From positions 124,001 through 188,000 of the forward strand of contig NZ_JAFFZS010000005.1 of assembly GCF_016921115.1 (NCBI RefSeq): a stretch of 64,000 nt of DNA, in the 5' to 3' direction. Within the stretch, counting starts at the first letter, position 1. Each line of letters starts with the position of its first letter. Under the pieces are notes generated by a model. The model did no database searches. It had not been told where the DNA came from and worked only from the letters and a program-made list of their open reading frames with translations. Shown piece after piece: positions 44,797 through 52,883 of this stretch. The DNA comes from Streptomyces actuosus. GTDB taxonomy: Bacteria; Actinomycetota; Actinomycetes; Streptomycetales; Streptomycetaceae. A program made the translations under genes and the position numbers.

Positions 44797-45867
44797 TCAC
44801 ACCACCCGCGTCGCCCCCGCGAACGGCATCTGGTCGATCGGCGCGACCCGTACCGGTGCGGACGGGTTGGGGGCGTGGATCATCTGCCCGTTGCCGATGT
44901 ACAGGCCGACATGGCTGATACCCGAGTAGAAGAACACCAGGTCACCGGGGCGGAGTTCGGCGCGGGAGACGCGTCGCCCGGCGTCGATCTGCGCGTAGGT
45001 CGTGCGGGGCAGGGACACTCCGGCCGAGCGGTAGGCCGCCTGGACCAGGCCGGAGCAGTCGAAGGCGTTCGGCCCGGTCGCACCCCATACGTAGGGGCTG
45101 CCGAGCTTGCTGTAGGCGTAGGAGATCGCAGCGGCGGCGCGGGAACCGGGCGCCACGGCGCCGCCGGCTCCGGGCCGCACAAGGTCCCCGCGCTCCGCGG
45201 AGCCGGCGCGTGAGGCGCGGTCCTGAGCGGTGGAGCCCTCGCCGATACGGGCGCGCTCCTCGGCGCTCAGCCGATCCAGCAGGGTGCGGGCGGCCCCGAG
45301 TCTGCTGTCGACGGTCTTCTTCTGCTGCCTCAGTTCCTCCTGCCGGGACCGGAGCGTGGACAGCTCCCCGCGGGCGGTCGCGCGCAACTGCTCGATCTCC
45401 CGCACCTGTTTGCGCACCCCGGCGACGGCGACCGCCTGCCGGTCGCCCGCGCGCTCGGCGAAGGCGGCACTGTCGAGGTACTGGCGAGGGTCGTCGGAGA
45501 GGGCGAGCTGCACCGCCGGGTCCAGACCGCCGCGGCGGTACTGCGCGGCGGCGATCGAACCGAGCGCGTCCCGCTCCGCGTTGAGCCGCTCCTCCTTGCG
45601 GGCCGCCTCGTCGCGCAGCGTCTTCAGACGCCGTTCCGCGGCCTGGGCGTCCTCCTTGGCTCCGTTGTACTTCTCGGTGGCCGCCTCTGCCTCCTGGTAC
45701 AGCTTGTCGACCTGGGCCCTGACCTGCGCCGGTGTCAGGTTCGGCTCGGCGTTGCCGGTGCCCTCGAAGGCGGTCGCGGTGGCCGCACCCGCCAGGGCGA
45801 GCGTTGCGGCGGTGCGGGCCGTGTTGCCGCCGAGGGAGCGCCGGCGGGGCTTGCGGTGCTCTGCCAC
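44797..45867 (-). CDS. Secreted NlpC/P60 peptidoglycan hydrolase 1
   Basis: A 356-aa exported enzyme. A GTG start and a signal peptide (to about residue 37, RTAATLALAGAATATAFEGT) are followed by an N-terminal coiled coil of about 170 residues (VDKLYQEAEAATEKYNGAKE ... QQKKTVDSRLGAARTLL) and an NlpC/P60 domain at about 245-356, with catalytic Cys271 in FDCSGL, His in ISHVGLYIG and a polar third residue in MIHAPN. It is a RipA-like D,L-endopeptidase architecture, cleaving stem peptides. It is paralogous to the gene at 47.8-49.0 kb. AAGGA lies about 11 bases before GTG 45867. Confidence 0.9.
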   Translation of the reverse strand: MAEHRKPRRRSLGGNTARTAATLALAGAATATAFEGTGNAEPNLTPAQVRAQVDKLYQEAEAATEKYNGAKEDAQAAERRLKTLRDEAARKEERLNAERDALGSIAAAQYRRGGLDPAVQLALSDDPRQYLDSAAFAERAGDRQAVAVAGVRKQVREIEQLRATARGELSTLRSRQEELRQQKKTVDSRLGAARTLLDRLSAEERARIGEGSTAQDRASRAGSAERGDLVRPGAGGAVAPGSRAAAAISYAYSKLGSPYVWGATGPNAFDCSGLVQAAYRSAGVSLPRTTYAQIDAGRRVSRAELRPGDLVFFYSGISHVGLYIGNGQMIHAPNPSAPVRVAPIDQMPFAGATRVV

Positions 45868-46204
45868 GTGGGCTGCACGTCCTTTCGGTACGACACGTAC
45901 GTCCGCCGCTGAGCGGTGGCGGCGTACGACCGCCGACTGGTCGGCCTCCTGCCCGGTGACGGCCCGTACGGGGGAGCGGGCCGCCACCGGACTTCTCGGC
46001 GGTGGTGGCCGACTGCCGCCCCTGGGCCGGGCGGCGGTGGGGAGCCGGTCACCTGGAGGAGGACGCTAGGCCCCTTTGTGTCGGCCCGGTAACGCATTGT
46101 GCGGAAGTGACGCACCGGTGACCGTGGGAGACCGGACATGATCACGAGCGGACGGGAAGGGGTGCATCCGTGCGAGAAGGACCGTGCAATTAGGCTCCGG
46201 CCTC
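45868..46204. other. Divergent region, NlpC/P60 gene 1 and small membrane protein
   Basis: About 340 bases with a leader for the hydrolase gene. I looked for ydaO riboswitch landmarks and did not find them. A TAGGCT -10-like box at 46191-46196 precedes the plus-strand gene. Confidence 0.4.
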
Positions 46205-46558
46205 ATGGACGTACTCATCCATCTCTTCGTCGCCCTGCACATCATCGGTATCGCCGCGCTCCTGGGCGGCTTCCTCACGCAGATGAAGGCGATGGGCCGC
46301 GGCGCCGCCCGTTTCGTCCCCGCGATGCTGCACGGGGCGCTGACGATGCTGGTCACCGGTGTCATCCTGGTCGGCCTCAACCAGGCGGACGGCCACACGG
46401 TCGACAACATCAAGATCGGTGTGAAGCTGGCCCTGCTGATCGTGATCCTCGGGCTGGTCTACGTGAAGCGCGACGAGGAGACGGTGGACAAGCGCCTGTT
46501 CGGCCTCGTCGGCCTGCTCACCACAGCGAACATCTTCATCGCCGTGCTGTGGACCTGA
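46205..46558 (+). CDS. Small four-helix membrane protein, probably leaderless
   Basis: A 117-aa protein that is almost entirely membrane-embedded: MDVLIHLFVALHIIGIAALL, a basic loop, LTMLVTGVILVGL, VKLALLIVILGLVYV and LLTTANIFIAVLW. It ends at the last helix. No ribosome binding site precedes the ATG, and a TAGGCT box ends nine bases upstream of it, as for leaderless transcripts. No function is known to me. Its 3' end overlaps that of the convergent gene by 23 bases. Confidence 0.75.
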   Translation: MDVLIHLFVALHIIGIAALLGGFLTQMKAMGRGAARFVPAMLHGALTMLVTGVILVGLNQADGHTVDNIKIGVKLALLIVILGLVYVKRDEETVDKRLFGLVGLLTTANIFIAVLWT

Positions 46559-47510
46559 CAGCGACGGCAGCGGACCGGCCCGCCCCCGCGGCGACCGCCA
46601 GGCACACCGCGACCGCCACCCACAGCAGCGCCTTTCCCAGCGGTTCGAGGGACGGCAGGTCGGCAGCGCCGGCGACGGACAGGGCCGCGACCGCCGTCAT
46701 GCCCATCGGGTGGACGGTGGCCCAGCGGCGCGCGTCGTAGCTCAGGCTGCGCCGCACCACCTCGGCGGCCAGGAGCACGGCGTACCAGCACAGGCCGAGC
46801 ACCAGCAGGGCCACGGTCACCGTGCGCAGGACGCCTCGGTCGTCGTCGTTCCACAGGTACAGCCGCGGCCCGTTCGCGTCGAGCAGCCTCGCCCCGGCGA
46901 GCGCGGAGATCGCGAGGGCGCCGGCCGCCACCCACTGGTCCCCGGCACCCTCGGCGACCTGCCGCAGATCGAACCGGGTGAGCGCGATGCCGTAGAGCAG
47001 GAGCCCGATCCAGAACACCACCATCGCGGCGCGCGCGAGCCAGCCCGCCGTGTCCGACGCGGCGAGGGTCGCGCCGAGCACGGCGAGCCCCTGCGCGGCC
47101 ACGCAGCTCAGGAACACCGACCCGGGCATGCCCCGCCCCAAGTGCCGGAAGGCGTACGGGAGCAGCCCCGCCCACAGCACCGACGACAGCGCCAGCAGCG
47201 CCTCGGCGGCCGAGGTCCACTCCAGGGCCGCGATCCGTGTCCCCAGCACGGTGGTCGCCGCCACGGACGTCAGCGCGGCCGGCATCCCGGTCCCCTCCCA
47301 CCGACCCGGTCTCCGCAGCAGCCGCACGGCGAGGTCCGCCGCCAGGCCCAGCCAGGCGACGGCGGCCACGGCGAGGGCGACGCGTGACAGGGCGTCGCGT
47401 CCCACCAGGTCCAGGCCGACCGAGAGGGTGGCGGTCGCCATGACGGCGGCCCCGGCCGCCGGCAACCGTCGCGCCCGCCAGGCGCGCAGGAGGGAGGGGG
47501 AGCCGGGCAT
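46536..47510 (-). CDS. Ten-helix TehA/SLAC1-like transporter
   Basis: A 324-aa protein with about ten membrane helices (GAAVMATATLSVGLDLVG, ALLVLGLCWYAVLLAAEVV) and the TehA/Mae1-like segment AALSVAGAADLPSLEPLGKA; a central HPMGMTA stretch matches the family core. Members transport dicarboxylates, sulfite or anions, and this subtype is annotated as tellurite-resistance/dicarboxylate-like. ATG 47510 has no ribosome binding site; TAGCAT (47518-47523, minus strand) lies seven bases upstream, so a leaderless message is likely. Confidence 0.75.
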   Translation of the reverse strand: MPGSPSLLRAWRARRLPAAGAAVMATATLSVGLDLVGRDALSRVALAVAAVAWLGLAADLAVRLLRRPGRWEGTGMPAALTSVAATTVLGTRIAALEWTSAAEALLALSSVLWAGLLPYAFRHLGRGMPGSVFLSCVAAQGLAVLGATLAASDTAGWLARAAMVVFWIGLLLYGIALTRFDLRQVAEGAGDQWVAAGALAISALAGARLLDANGPRLYLWNDDDRGVLRTVTVALLVLGLCWYAVLLAAEVVRRSLSYDARRWATVHPMGMTAVAALSVAGAADLPSLEPLGKALLWVAVAVCLAVAAGAGRSAAVAVRSTARR

Positions 47511-47829
47511 GCGGCCGATGCTAGGCGGCTTTCGCCGCGTCGCGACGCCCGGCACGCGCTCTCACCGCACCGGCCCAACAACCCGGTACGCCCCCGGGGA
47601 GGGCTCCGACGGGGCTCCGGGAGGGGCCGGGACCGGACGCCGTGCCCCGACGAGCGGACCGCCCACGGACAGGGGACGGAGCCGGGACCGGAACCGCTCG
47701 CGGCCTCACGGGTGGTGCGTCACACGGCAGCGCACGGCCCGTACGCCGGGGCCGCCCGGGTCGTCCGGCGGTACCGGGGCGGCCGGCAGCCCCCGGTGCG
47801 GAACCGTCCGCACGGCAGGGGGGCCGGGC
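47511..47829. other. Intergenic region downstream of NlpC/P60 gene 2
   Basis: About 320 bases with several imperfect GC-rich hairpins (the best pairs GCCGCCC near 47750 with GGGCGGC near 47777) and no gene. Confidence 0.45.
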
Positions 47830-49020
47830 TCAGGCCGGGCGTACCACGCTGTGGATCGACGACTCGCCGTCGTAGTAGATGGACTCCTCGCGCACGTACG
47901 CGCCCGGCTTCGGGGCGTGGATCATCATGCCGTCGCCGATGTAGATGCCGACGTGGCTGACGTCGTCGTAGAAGAAGACCAGGTCACCGGGCCGGGCCTG
48001 GGAGAGCGGGACGGTCGTGCCGGCGTTCACCTGGTCGTAGGTGGTGCGCGGCAGGTCCACTCCGGCGGCCTTCCAGGAGGCCTGGGTGAGGCCGGAGCAG
48101 TCGTAGGAGTCGGGGCCGGTGGCGCCCCAGACGTACGGCTTGCCGATCTGCGCGCGGGCGAAGGCGAGGGCCTTGTCGGCCTGGGTGGTGGAGGAGCCGG
48201 ACGGGGTGGAGGTGCCGGTGTCCGACGCGCCCGTGCCCGACGTACCCGTACCCGAGGTGCCGGTCTGCGACTCCTGCTGTTGCTGCTGGGCGGCGGCTTC
48301 CGCCTGCCGCTGCTGCTCCTGCTGCCGGGCCAGCTCGGCGGCCTTGCGGGCGGCTTCCTCCTGCTTCTGCTTCTCGATCGCGGCCAGCCGCGCCTTCTCC
48401 TGCGCCGTCAGCTCGGACAGCAGCTCCCGCGCGTCGGTGAGCTTCTGCTGCACGGTGGCCTTGGCGGCCTTCAGGTCGTTCTGCGACTCGGTGAGCGTCC
48501 GGAGGCTCTCGGTGGCCTCCCGGCGCTGCTCCATCGTCTCCGACTGCTGCGTGATGTACGCGTCGACCGCGTCCTTCTGCCGGCCGGTCAGCCGGTTCAT
48601 CAACTGGGCCTGGTCGAAGTAGTCCTGCGGGTTCCCGGCGAGCAGGAAGGTCGCCGTGTCGGGGGCGGCGGCGCCGGTGCGGTACTGGGCCGCGGCGAAG
48701 GAACCCAGCTGGTCCCGCGCCTCGTTGAGCTTCTGTGTGCGCCGGGCGACGTCGTCGAGGAGACCGTCGACGCGTTGCCGCTGCTCGGCGGTCCTCTCCT
48801 TGGCCTTGTTGTACTTCTCGGTCGCCGACTCGGCCTGCCGGTAGAGGTCGTCGACCTTCTTCTCGACCTCTTCCAGACTGGGCCGGTCGTCCGTCGTCGG
48901 GGCGGCGTTCGCGGTCTGGGAGAGCAGGGCGACGGAGGTGAGGGCGGCGGTGGCGAGGGCGGGGGTGCGCAGACCGGCGGCGAGGGTGCCCGCGGGCCGC
49001 GACTTGCGGTGCGACGCCAA
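47830..49020 (-). CDS. Secreted NlpC/P60 peptidoglycan hydrolase 2
   Basis: A 396-aa exported enzyme. TTG start (GGAAGGAG nine bases upstream), signal peptide to about residue 40 (PALATAALTSVALLSQTANA), then a long coiled coil (VEKKVDDLYRQAESATEKYN to LARQQEQQRQAEAAAQQQQQ), a Ser/Thr/Gly linker and an NlpC/P60 domain with Cys308 in YDCSGLTQA, His in VSHVGIYIG and IHAPKPGA. It is a paralogue of the gene at 44.8 kb but with a longer Gln/Ala coil. A predicted promoter lies about 250 bases upstream, and the intervening leader may contain a c-di-AMP riboswitch, a known control of such hydrolases in Streptomyces. Confidence 0.9.
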   Translation of the reverse strand: MASHRKSRPAGTLAAGLRTPALATAALTSVALLSQTANAAPTTDDRPSLEEVEKKVDDLYRQAESATEKYNKAKERTAEQRQRVDGLLDDVARRTQKLNEARDQLGSFAAAQYRTGAAAPDTATFLLAGNPQDYFDQAQLMNRLTGRQKDAVDAYITQQSETMEQRREATESLRTLTESQNDLKAAKATVQQKLTDARELLSELTAQEKARLAAIEKQKQEEAARKAAELARQQEQQRQAEAAAQQQQQESQTGTSGTGTSGTGASDTGTSTPSGSSTTQADKALAFARAQIGKPYVWGATGPDSYDCSGLTQASWKAAGVDLPRTTYDQVNAGTTVPLSQARPGDLVFFYDDVSHVGIYIGDGMMIHAPKPGAYVREESIYYDGESSIHSVVRPA

Positions 49021-49029
49021 AGGAGAGGG

Positions 49030-49260
49030 CTCCTTCCGTGTTCCGCCCGCCCGGTCGGTGGTGCGGACCGGGCGTCGCCCGGGCCCGGGCTCGGGCGAGG
49101 AGCCGGGGCTGTTCGGTGCCGCAGGCCTCACGGCCCTGCGGCCGTGGCGGAGATGGGCCGGCTCACCCGGGTCCCGGTGGGTCCCCGGCTCCGGGCACCG
49201 TGGCGGCGCGCGGGTTCGGCGGAGGCCGCTCGGCCCGGCGACGTTCGCCGGTGGGTGCCC
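49030..49260 (-). promoter_or_regulatory. Candidate ydaO-type (c-di-AMP) riboswitch in the hydrolase 2 leader
   Basis: The minus-strand RNA contains GAGCCGGGGACCCA (49178-49191) followed by GGGTGAGCC (49160-49168), similar to the GAGCGGGGGACCCA and GGGGTGAAT landmarks of ydaO RNAs, and further down GCACCGAACAGCC in place of the second conserved CCGAA segment. Known ydaO elements in Streptomyces precede cell-wall hydrolase genes. I could not verify the full fold. Confidence 0.45.
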
Positions 49261-49274
49261 TGCGGCCCGCCCGC

Positions 49275-49304
49275 ACCGTAGCCAACTCGTACGGCGCCTG
49301 TGAA
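49275..49304 (-). promoter_or_regulatory. Promoter of NlpC/P60 gene 2
   Basis: Minus strand TTCACA (49299-49304) and TACGGT (49275-49280) with an 18-base spacer. The predicted start near 49268 leaves a leader of about 248 nt. Confidence 0.5.
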
Positions 49305-50297
49305 GGTTGGTGAGCGATATGCCCGATACATTTTCGTGACCTCATGTCGGGGGCGCCGTCCACCGGGGCCGATGCGAAGGGGTCTGCGTCGGCCTGTGCG
49401 CATTCTCGCCGGAATGACGCCTTCCGCTCGCTTCTCGGTGGGTGGGTCATCGCCGGGTGCGGGGCCGGAGGCGCCCCGGCCGTCCTGTCGGTCCGGACCG
49501 GCGCGTGCGATGACCCGTACCCGTCCTCCGTCCCCGGCCCTGGCCCTCGTCCCCGCCCCCGGTCCTGGCTCGTCCCCGCCCCCCGGCCCTGGCCTCGTCC
49601 TCGTCCCCGTCCTCGCCTTCGTCCCCGCCCCCGGGTCCCGGGAACGGAAGTGACCAACGTCTCCTGCCGGGCGGCGCGGCACGCGGACGCCGGTCCCGGC
49701 GGGGCGTCGTCGCCCGCGCGGGCGGGGGCGACGACGGGGCCCGGCCGGCCGCCCCGGGACGACGGGGCCGCGCGTGACGGGGCGCCGGGCGCAAGCCCCT
49801 GGCGTAGGTCTGGGCGGAGCGCGTCGGGGGGCCTTGGTGGAGCGCTTCGGTGGAGTGCGTCGCTGGAGGGCTTTGGTCGAGGGCTTTGGTGGAGCGTTCC
49901 GGCGCGCGGCCCGGCCGGGCCCGTATGCGGGTCGGCGGACTCCGGATCAGGGGGATCCGGTGCCGGTGAAACGGGTCGGGATCCCGAACCGGCGACCCGG
50001 GCCACTGGGAACCGGGCGGGCGGGACCCGGACCACGGGGTCCGGCCGACGTGATCCGGGCGAGCCGGTCCGGGCCGTAAGGGTCCGGGCCAAGGGCGTCC
50101 GTGCCCGAGGCGATCCGGGGCGGCGCGACCCGGGGCGGGGGCGCCGTGATCCTCCCGGGAGGCGGTGTGCTGTCAGTGGGGTGTGCCAGGGTCTGTTCCA
50201 GGGCGCGGTGCGGGTTCCGGGCCGGTACCCGGCCGGCGGGCCGGGGTCCCGCGACCCCCGCACCCGGCCGTCGGGCAGGCCCTAGACTCGGAGAGCG
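49305..50297. other. Low-complexity region upstream of pcrA
   Basis: About 1 kb. From 49510 to 49640 the plus strand is a C/T-rich tract of CCCCG and CGTCC words; from 49800 to 49900 GGAGCG/GGCTTTGGTGGAG-like words repeat; then GGGxCCGG words follow to 50280. Long frames exist on both strands but are Pro/Arg/Gly composition artefacts. No gene supported. Confidence 0.6.
50284..50289 (+). promoter_or_regulatory. -10-like element immediately upstream of pcrA
   Basis: TAGACT ends eight bases before the ATG at 50298. If used, the transcript would start at or next to the start codon and exclude the GGAGAG sequence that lies between. Confidence 0.4.
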
Positions 50298-52808
50298 ATG
50301 AGCAGCCTCTTTGACGACAGCTTCCTGGCGGATCTCCAGGCCCCGCGGGCCCACGAGGACGGACCTCCGCCACCGCCCGAGGACGATCACGCTCCGGAGC
50401 CCGTTCCGGACGATCTGTTCGGCGGGAAGTTCGACGTGCCGCCGGACCGGGACGCCTACTACCGCGACGGCGCCCACCGGCCCCCGGTGGACCCCGCCGC
50501 CCTGCTGGAGGGCCTCAACGACAACCAGCGCGCCGCCGTCGTCCACGCCGGCTCCCCGCTGCTCATCGTGGCCGGCGCCGGCTCCGGCAAGACCCGCGTG
50601 CTCACCCACCGCATCGCCCACCTGCTCGCCGAGCGGGACGTGCACCCCGGCCAGATCCTCGCGATCACCTTCACCAACAAGGCCGCGGGCGAGATGAAGG
50701 AGCGGGTCGAGCAGCTCGTCGGCCCGCGCGCCAACGCCATGTGGGTCATGACCTTCCACAGCGCGTGCGTGCGCATTCTGCGGCGCGAGTCGAAGCGGCT
50801 CGGTTTCACCTCGTCCTTCTCCATCTACGACGCCGCCGACTCCAAGCGCCTGATGGCGCTGGTCTGCCGCGATCTGGACCTCGACCCCAAGCGCTTCCCG
50901 CCCAAGTCGTTCAGCGCCAAGATCAGCAACCTGAAGAACGAGCTGATCGACGAGGAGGACTTCGCGGCGCAGGCCAGTGGGGGCACCTCCCAGGCTTCCG
51001 GCTCCGGGGGAGGGTTCGAGAAGACCCTCGCCCAGGCCTACGCCCTCTACCAGTCGCGGCTGCGCGAGGCGAACGCCCTCGACTTCGACGACCTGATCAT
51101 GACGACGGTCAACCTGCTGCGCGCCTTCCCGGACGTCGCCGAGCACTACCGCCGCCGCTTCCGGCATGTCCTCGTCGACGAGTACCAGGACACCAACCAC
51201 GCGCAGTACGCGCTCGTGCGCGAGCTGGTCGGATCCACCGAGCACCCGGTCGACGTCCCGCCCAGCGAGTACGACCTCCCGCCCGCCGAACTGTGCGTCG
51301 TGGGTGACGCCGACCAGTCGATCTACGCCTTCCGCGGCGCGACCATCCGCAACATCCTCCAGTTCGAGGAGGACTACCCGGATGCGACGACCATCCTGCT
51401 GGAGCAGAACTACCGCTCCACCCAGACCATCCTGTCCGCCGCCAACGCGGTCATCGAGCGCAACGAGTCCCGCCGCCCCAAGAACCTGTGGACCAACGCG
51501 GGCACGGGCGCGAGCATCACCGGCTACGTCGCCGACACCGAGCACGACGAGGCGCAGTTCGTCGCCGACGAGATAGACCGCCTGGTCGACGCGGGCGAGG
51601 CGAAGGCCGGCGACGTCGCCGTCTTCTACCGCACCAACGCCCAGTCGCGTGTCTTCGAAGAGGTCTTCATCCGCGTCGGCCTGCCCTACAAGGTGGTCGG
51701 CGGCGTCCGCTTCTACGAGCGCAAGGAGGTCCGGGACGTCCTGGCCTACCTGCGGGTGCTGGCCAACCCGGAGGACTCCGTCCCGCTGCGCCGCATCCTC
51801 AACGTACCCAAGCGCGGCATCGGCGACCGCGCCGAGGCGATGGTCGACGCCCTCGCCCAGCGGGAGAGGATCAGCTTCGCGCAGGCCCTCAAGCGGGTCG
51901 ACGAGGCGTACGGCATGGCCGCCCGGTCGACCAACGCCGTCAAGCGGTTCAACACGCTGATGGAGGACCTCCGCACGATCGTCGAGTCCGGAGCGGGCCC
52001 GGCGACCGTCGTGGAGGCCATCCTCGAACGCACCGGCTACCTGGCCGAGTTGCAGGCCTCCACCGATCCCCAGGACGAGACCCGCATCGAGAACCTCCAG
52101 GAACTCGCTGCCGTCGCGTTGGAGTTCGAGCAGGAGCGCGCCGAGGGCGAGGCCGGGACGCTGGCCGACTTCCTGGAGCAGGTCGCCCTGGTCGCCGACT
52201 CCGACCAGATCCCCGACGAGGAGGACGGCGACGGAGTCATCACCCTGATGACGCTGCACACGGCCAAGGGCCTGGAGTTCCCGGTCGTGTTCCTGACCGG
52301 CATGGAGGACGGCGTCTTCCCGCACATGCGCGCCCTCGGCCAGACCAAGGAACTGGAGGAGGAGCGGCGTCTGGCCTACGTCGGCATCACGCGCGCCCGG
52401 GAACGGCTGTACCTGACGCGGTCGGCGATGCGCAGCGCATGGGGGCAGCCGTCCTACAACCCGCCTTCGCGTTTCCTGGAGGAGATTCCGCCGCACCATG
52501 TGGACTGGAAACGGACGGGTGCCGCGCCGTCGGCCTCCTCCGGACCGGCCTCGGGCGTCGCGGCCTCCCTGTCCTCGACCCGCTCCCGGTCGTCGGCCTC
52601 GGGTGCCTCCGGGTTCGCCACGCGGCGCGCCGGCGGCAAGCCGGTGGTCTCGCTGGCGGTCGGGGACCGGGTCACGCACGACCAGTTCGGGCTCGGGACC
52701 GTCGTCGCGGTCAAGGGTCTGGGCGACAAGGCCGAGGCGACGATCGACTTCGGCGACGCAAAGCCGAAGCGGCTTCTGCTGCGCTACGCGCCGGTGGAGA
52801 AGCTGTAG
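50298..52808 (+). CDS. pcrA: UvrD/PcrA-type ATP-dependent 3'-5' DNA helicase
   Basis: An 836-aa superfamily 1A helicase. An acidic/Pro-rich N-terminal tail (about 70 residues) precedes motif I AGAGSGKTR, motif Ia ITFTNKAAGEMKER, motif II VDEYQDTN, motif III GDADQSIYAFRGA, motif IV QNYRST, motif V/VI VITLMTLHTAKGLEFPVVF and VGITRARERLYL. The C-terminus has a Ser-rich linker and a Tudor-like tail (GDRVTHDQFGLGTVVAVKG) that in PcrA contacts RNA polymerase. It removes RecA filaments, unwinds DNA in nucleotide-excision and mismatch-associated repair, and resolves transcription conflicts. Full length for the actinobacterial enzyme. Confidence 0.95.
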   Translation: MSSLFDDSFLADLQAPRAHEDGPPPPPEDDHAPEPVPDDLFGGKFDVPPDRDAYYRDGAHRPPVDPAALLEGLNDNQRAAVVHAGSPLLIVAGAGSGKTRVLTHRIAHLLAERDVHPGQILAITFTNKAAGEMKERVEQLVGPRANAMWVMTFHSACVRILRRESKRLGFTSSFSIYDAADSKRLMALVCRDLDLDPKRFPPKSFSAKISNLKNELIDEEDFAAQASGGTSQASGSGGGFEKTLAQAYALYQSRLREANALDFDDLIMTTVNLLRAFPDVAEHYRRRFRHVLVDEYQDTNHAQYALVRELVGSTEHPVDVPPSEYDLPPAELCVVGDADQSIYAFRGATIRNILQFEEDYPDATTILLEQNYRSTQTILSAANAVIERNESRRPKNLWTNAGTGASITGYVADTEHDEAQFVADEIDRLVDAGEAKAGDVAVFYRTNAQSRVFEEVFIRVGLPYKVVGGVRFYERKEVRDVLAYLRVLANPEDSVPLRRILNVPKRGIGDRAEAMVDALAQRERISFAQALKRVDEAYGMAARSTNAVKRFNTLMEDLRTIVESGAGPATVVEAILERTGYLAELQASTDPQDETRIENLQELAAVALEFEQERAEGEAGTLADFLEQVALVADSDQIPDEEDGDGVITLMTLHTAKGLEFPVVFLTGMEDGVFPHMRALGQTKELEEERRLAYVGITRARERLYLTRSAMRSAWGQPSYNPPSRFLEEIPPHHVDWKRTGAAPSASSGPASGVAASLSSTRSRSSASGASGFATRRAGGKPVVSLAVGDRVTHDQFGLGTVVAVKGLGDKAEATIDFGDAKPKRLLLRYAPVEKL

Positions 52809-52821
52809 CGGCCGGACAGGA

Positions 52822-52857
52822 GTGAGCCCCCGCCGGGCGGCGGGGGCCTGCGCTCAC
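52822..52857. terminator. Bidirectional terminator, pcrA and M23 peptidase genes
   Basis: GCCCCCGCC / GGCGGGGGC (52826-52834 and 52839-52847), extended by outer GTGAG/CTCAC pairs at 52822-52826 and 52853-52857, stands between the convergent stops. Confidence 0.7.
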
Positions 52858-52883
52858 GTCGGACGGCCCGGGGCCGGCTCAGC

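Noticed and set aside
45868..46204. ydaO riboswitch ahead of the first NlpC/P60 gene
   Set aside because: No GGGGACCCA- or GGTGAAT-like landmarks were found. The leader is also short.
49163..50285. Two long overlapping frames on opposite strands upstream of pcrA
   Set aside because: Both are composed of Pro/Arg/Gly repeats that follow the low-complexity DNA, and neither has a credible start.
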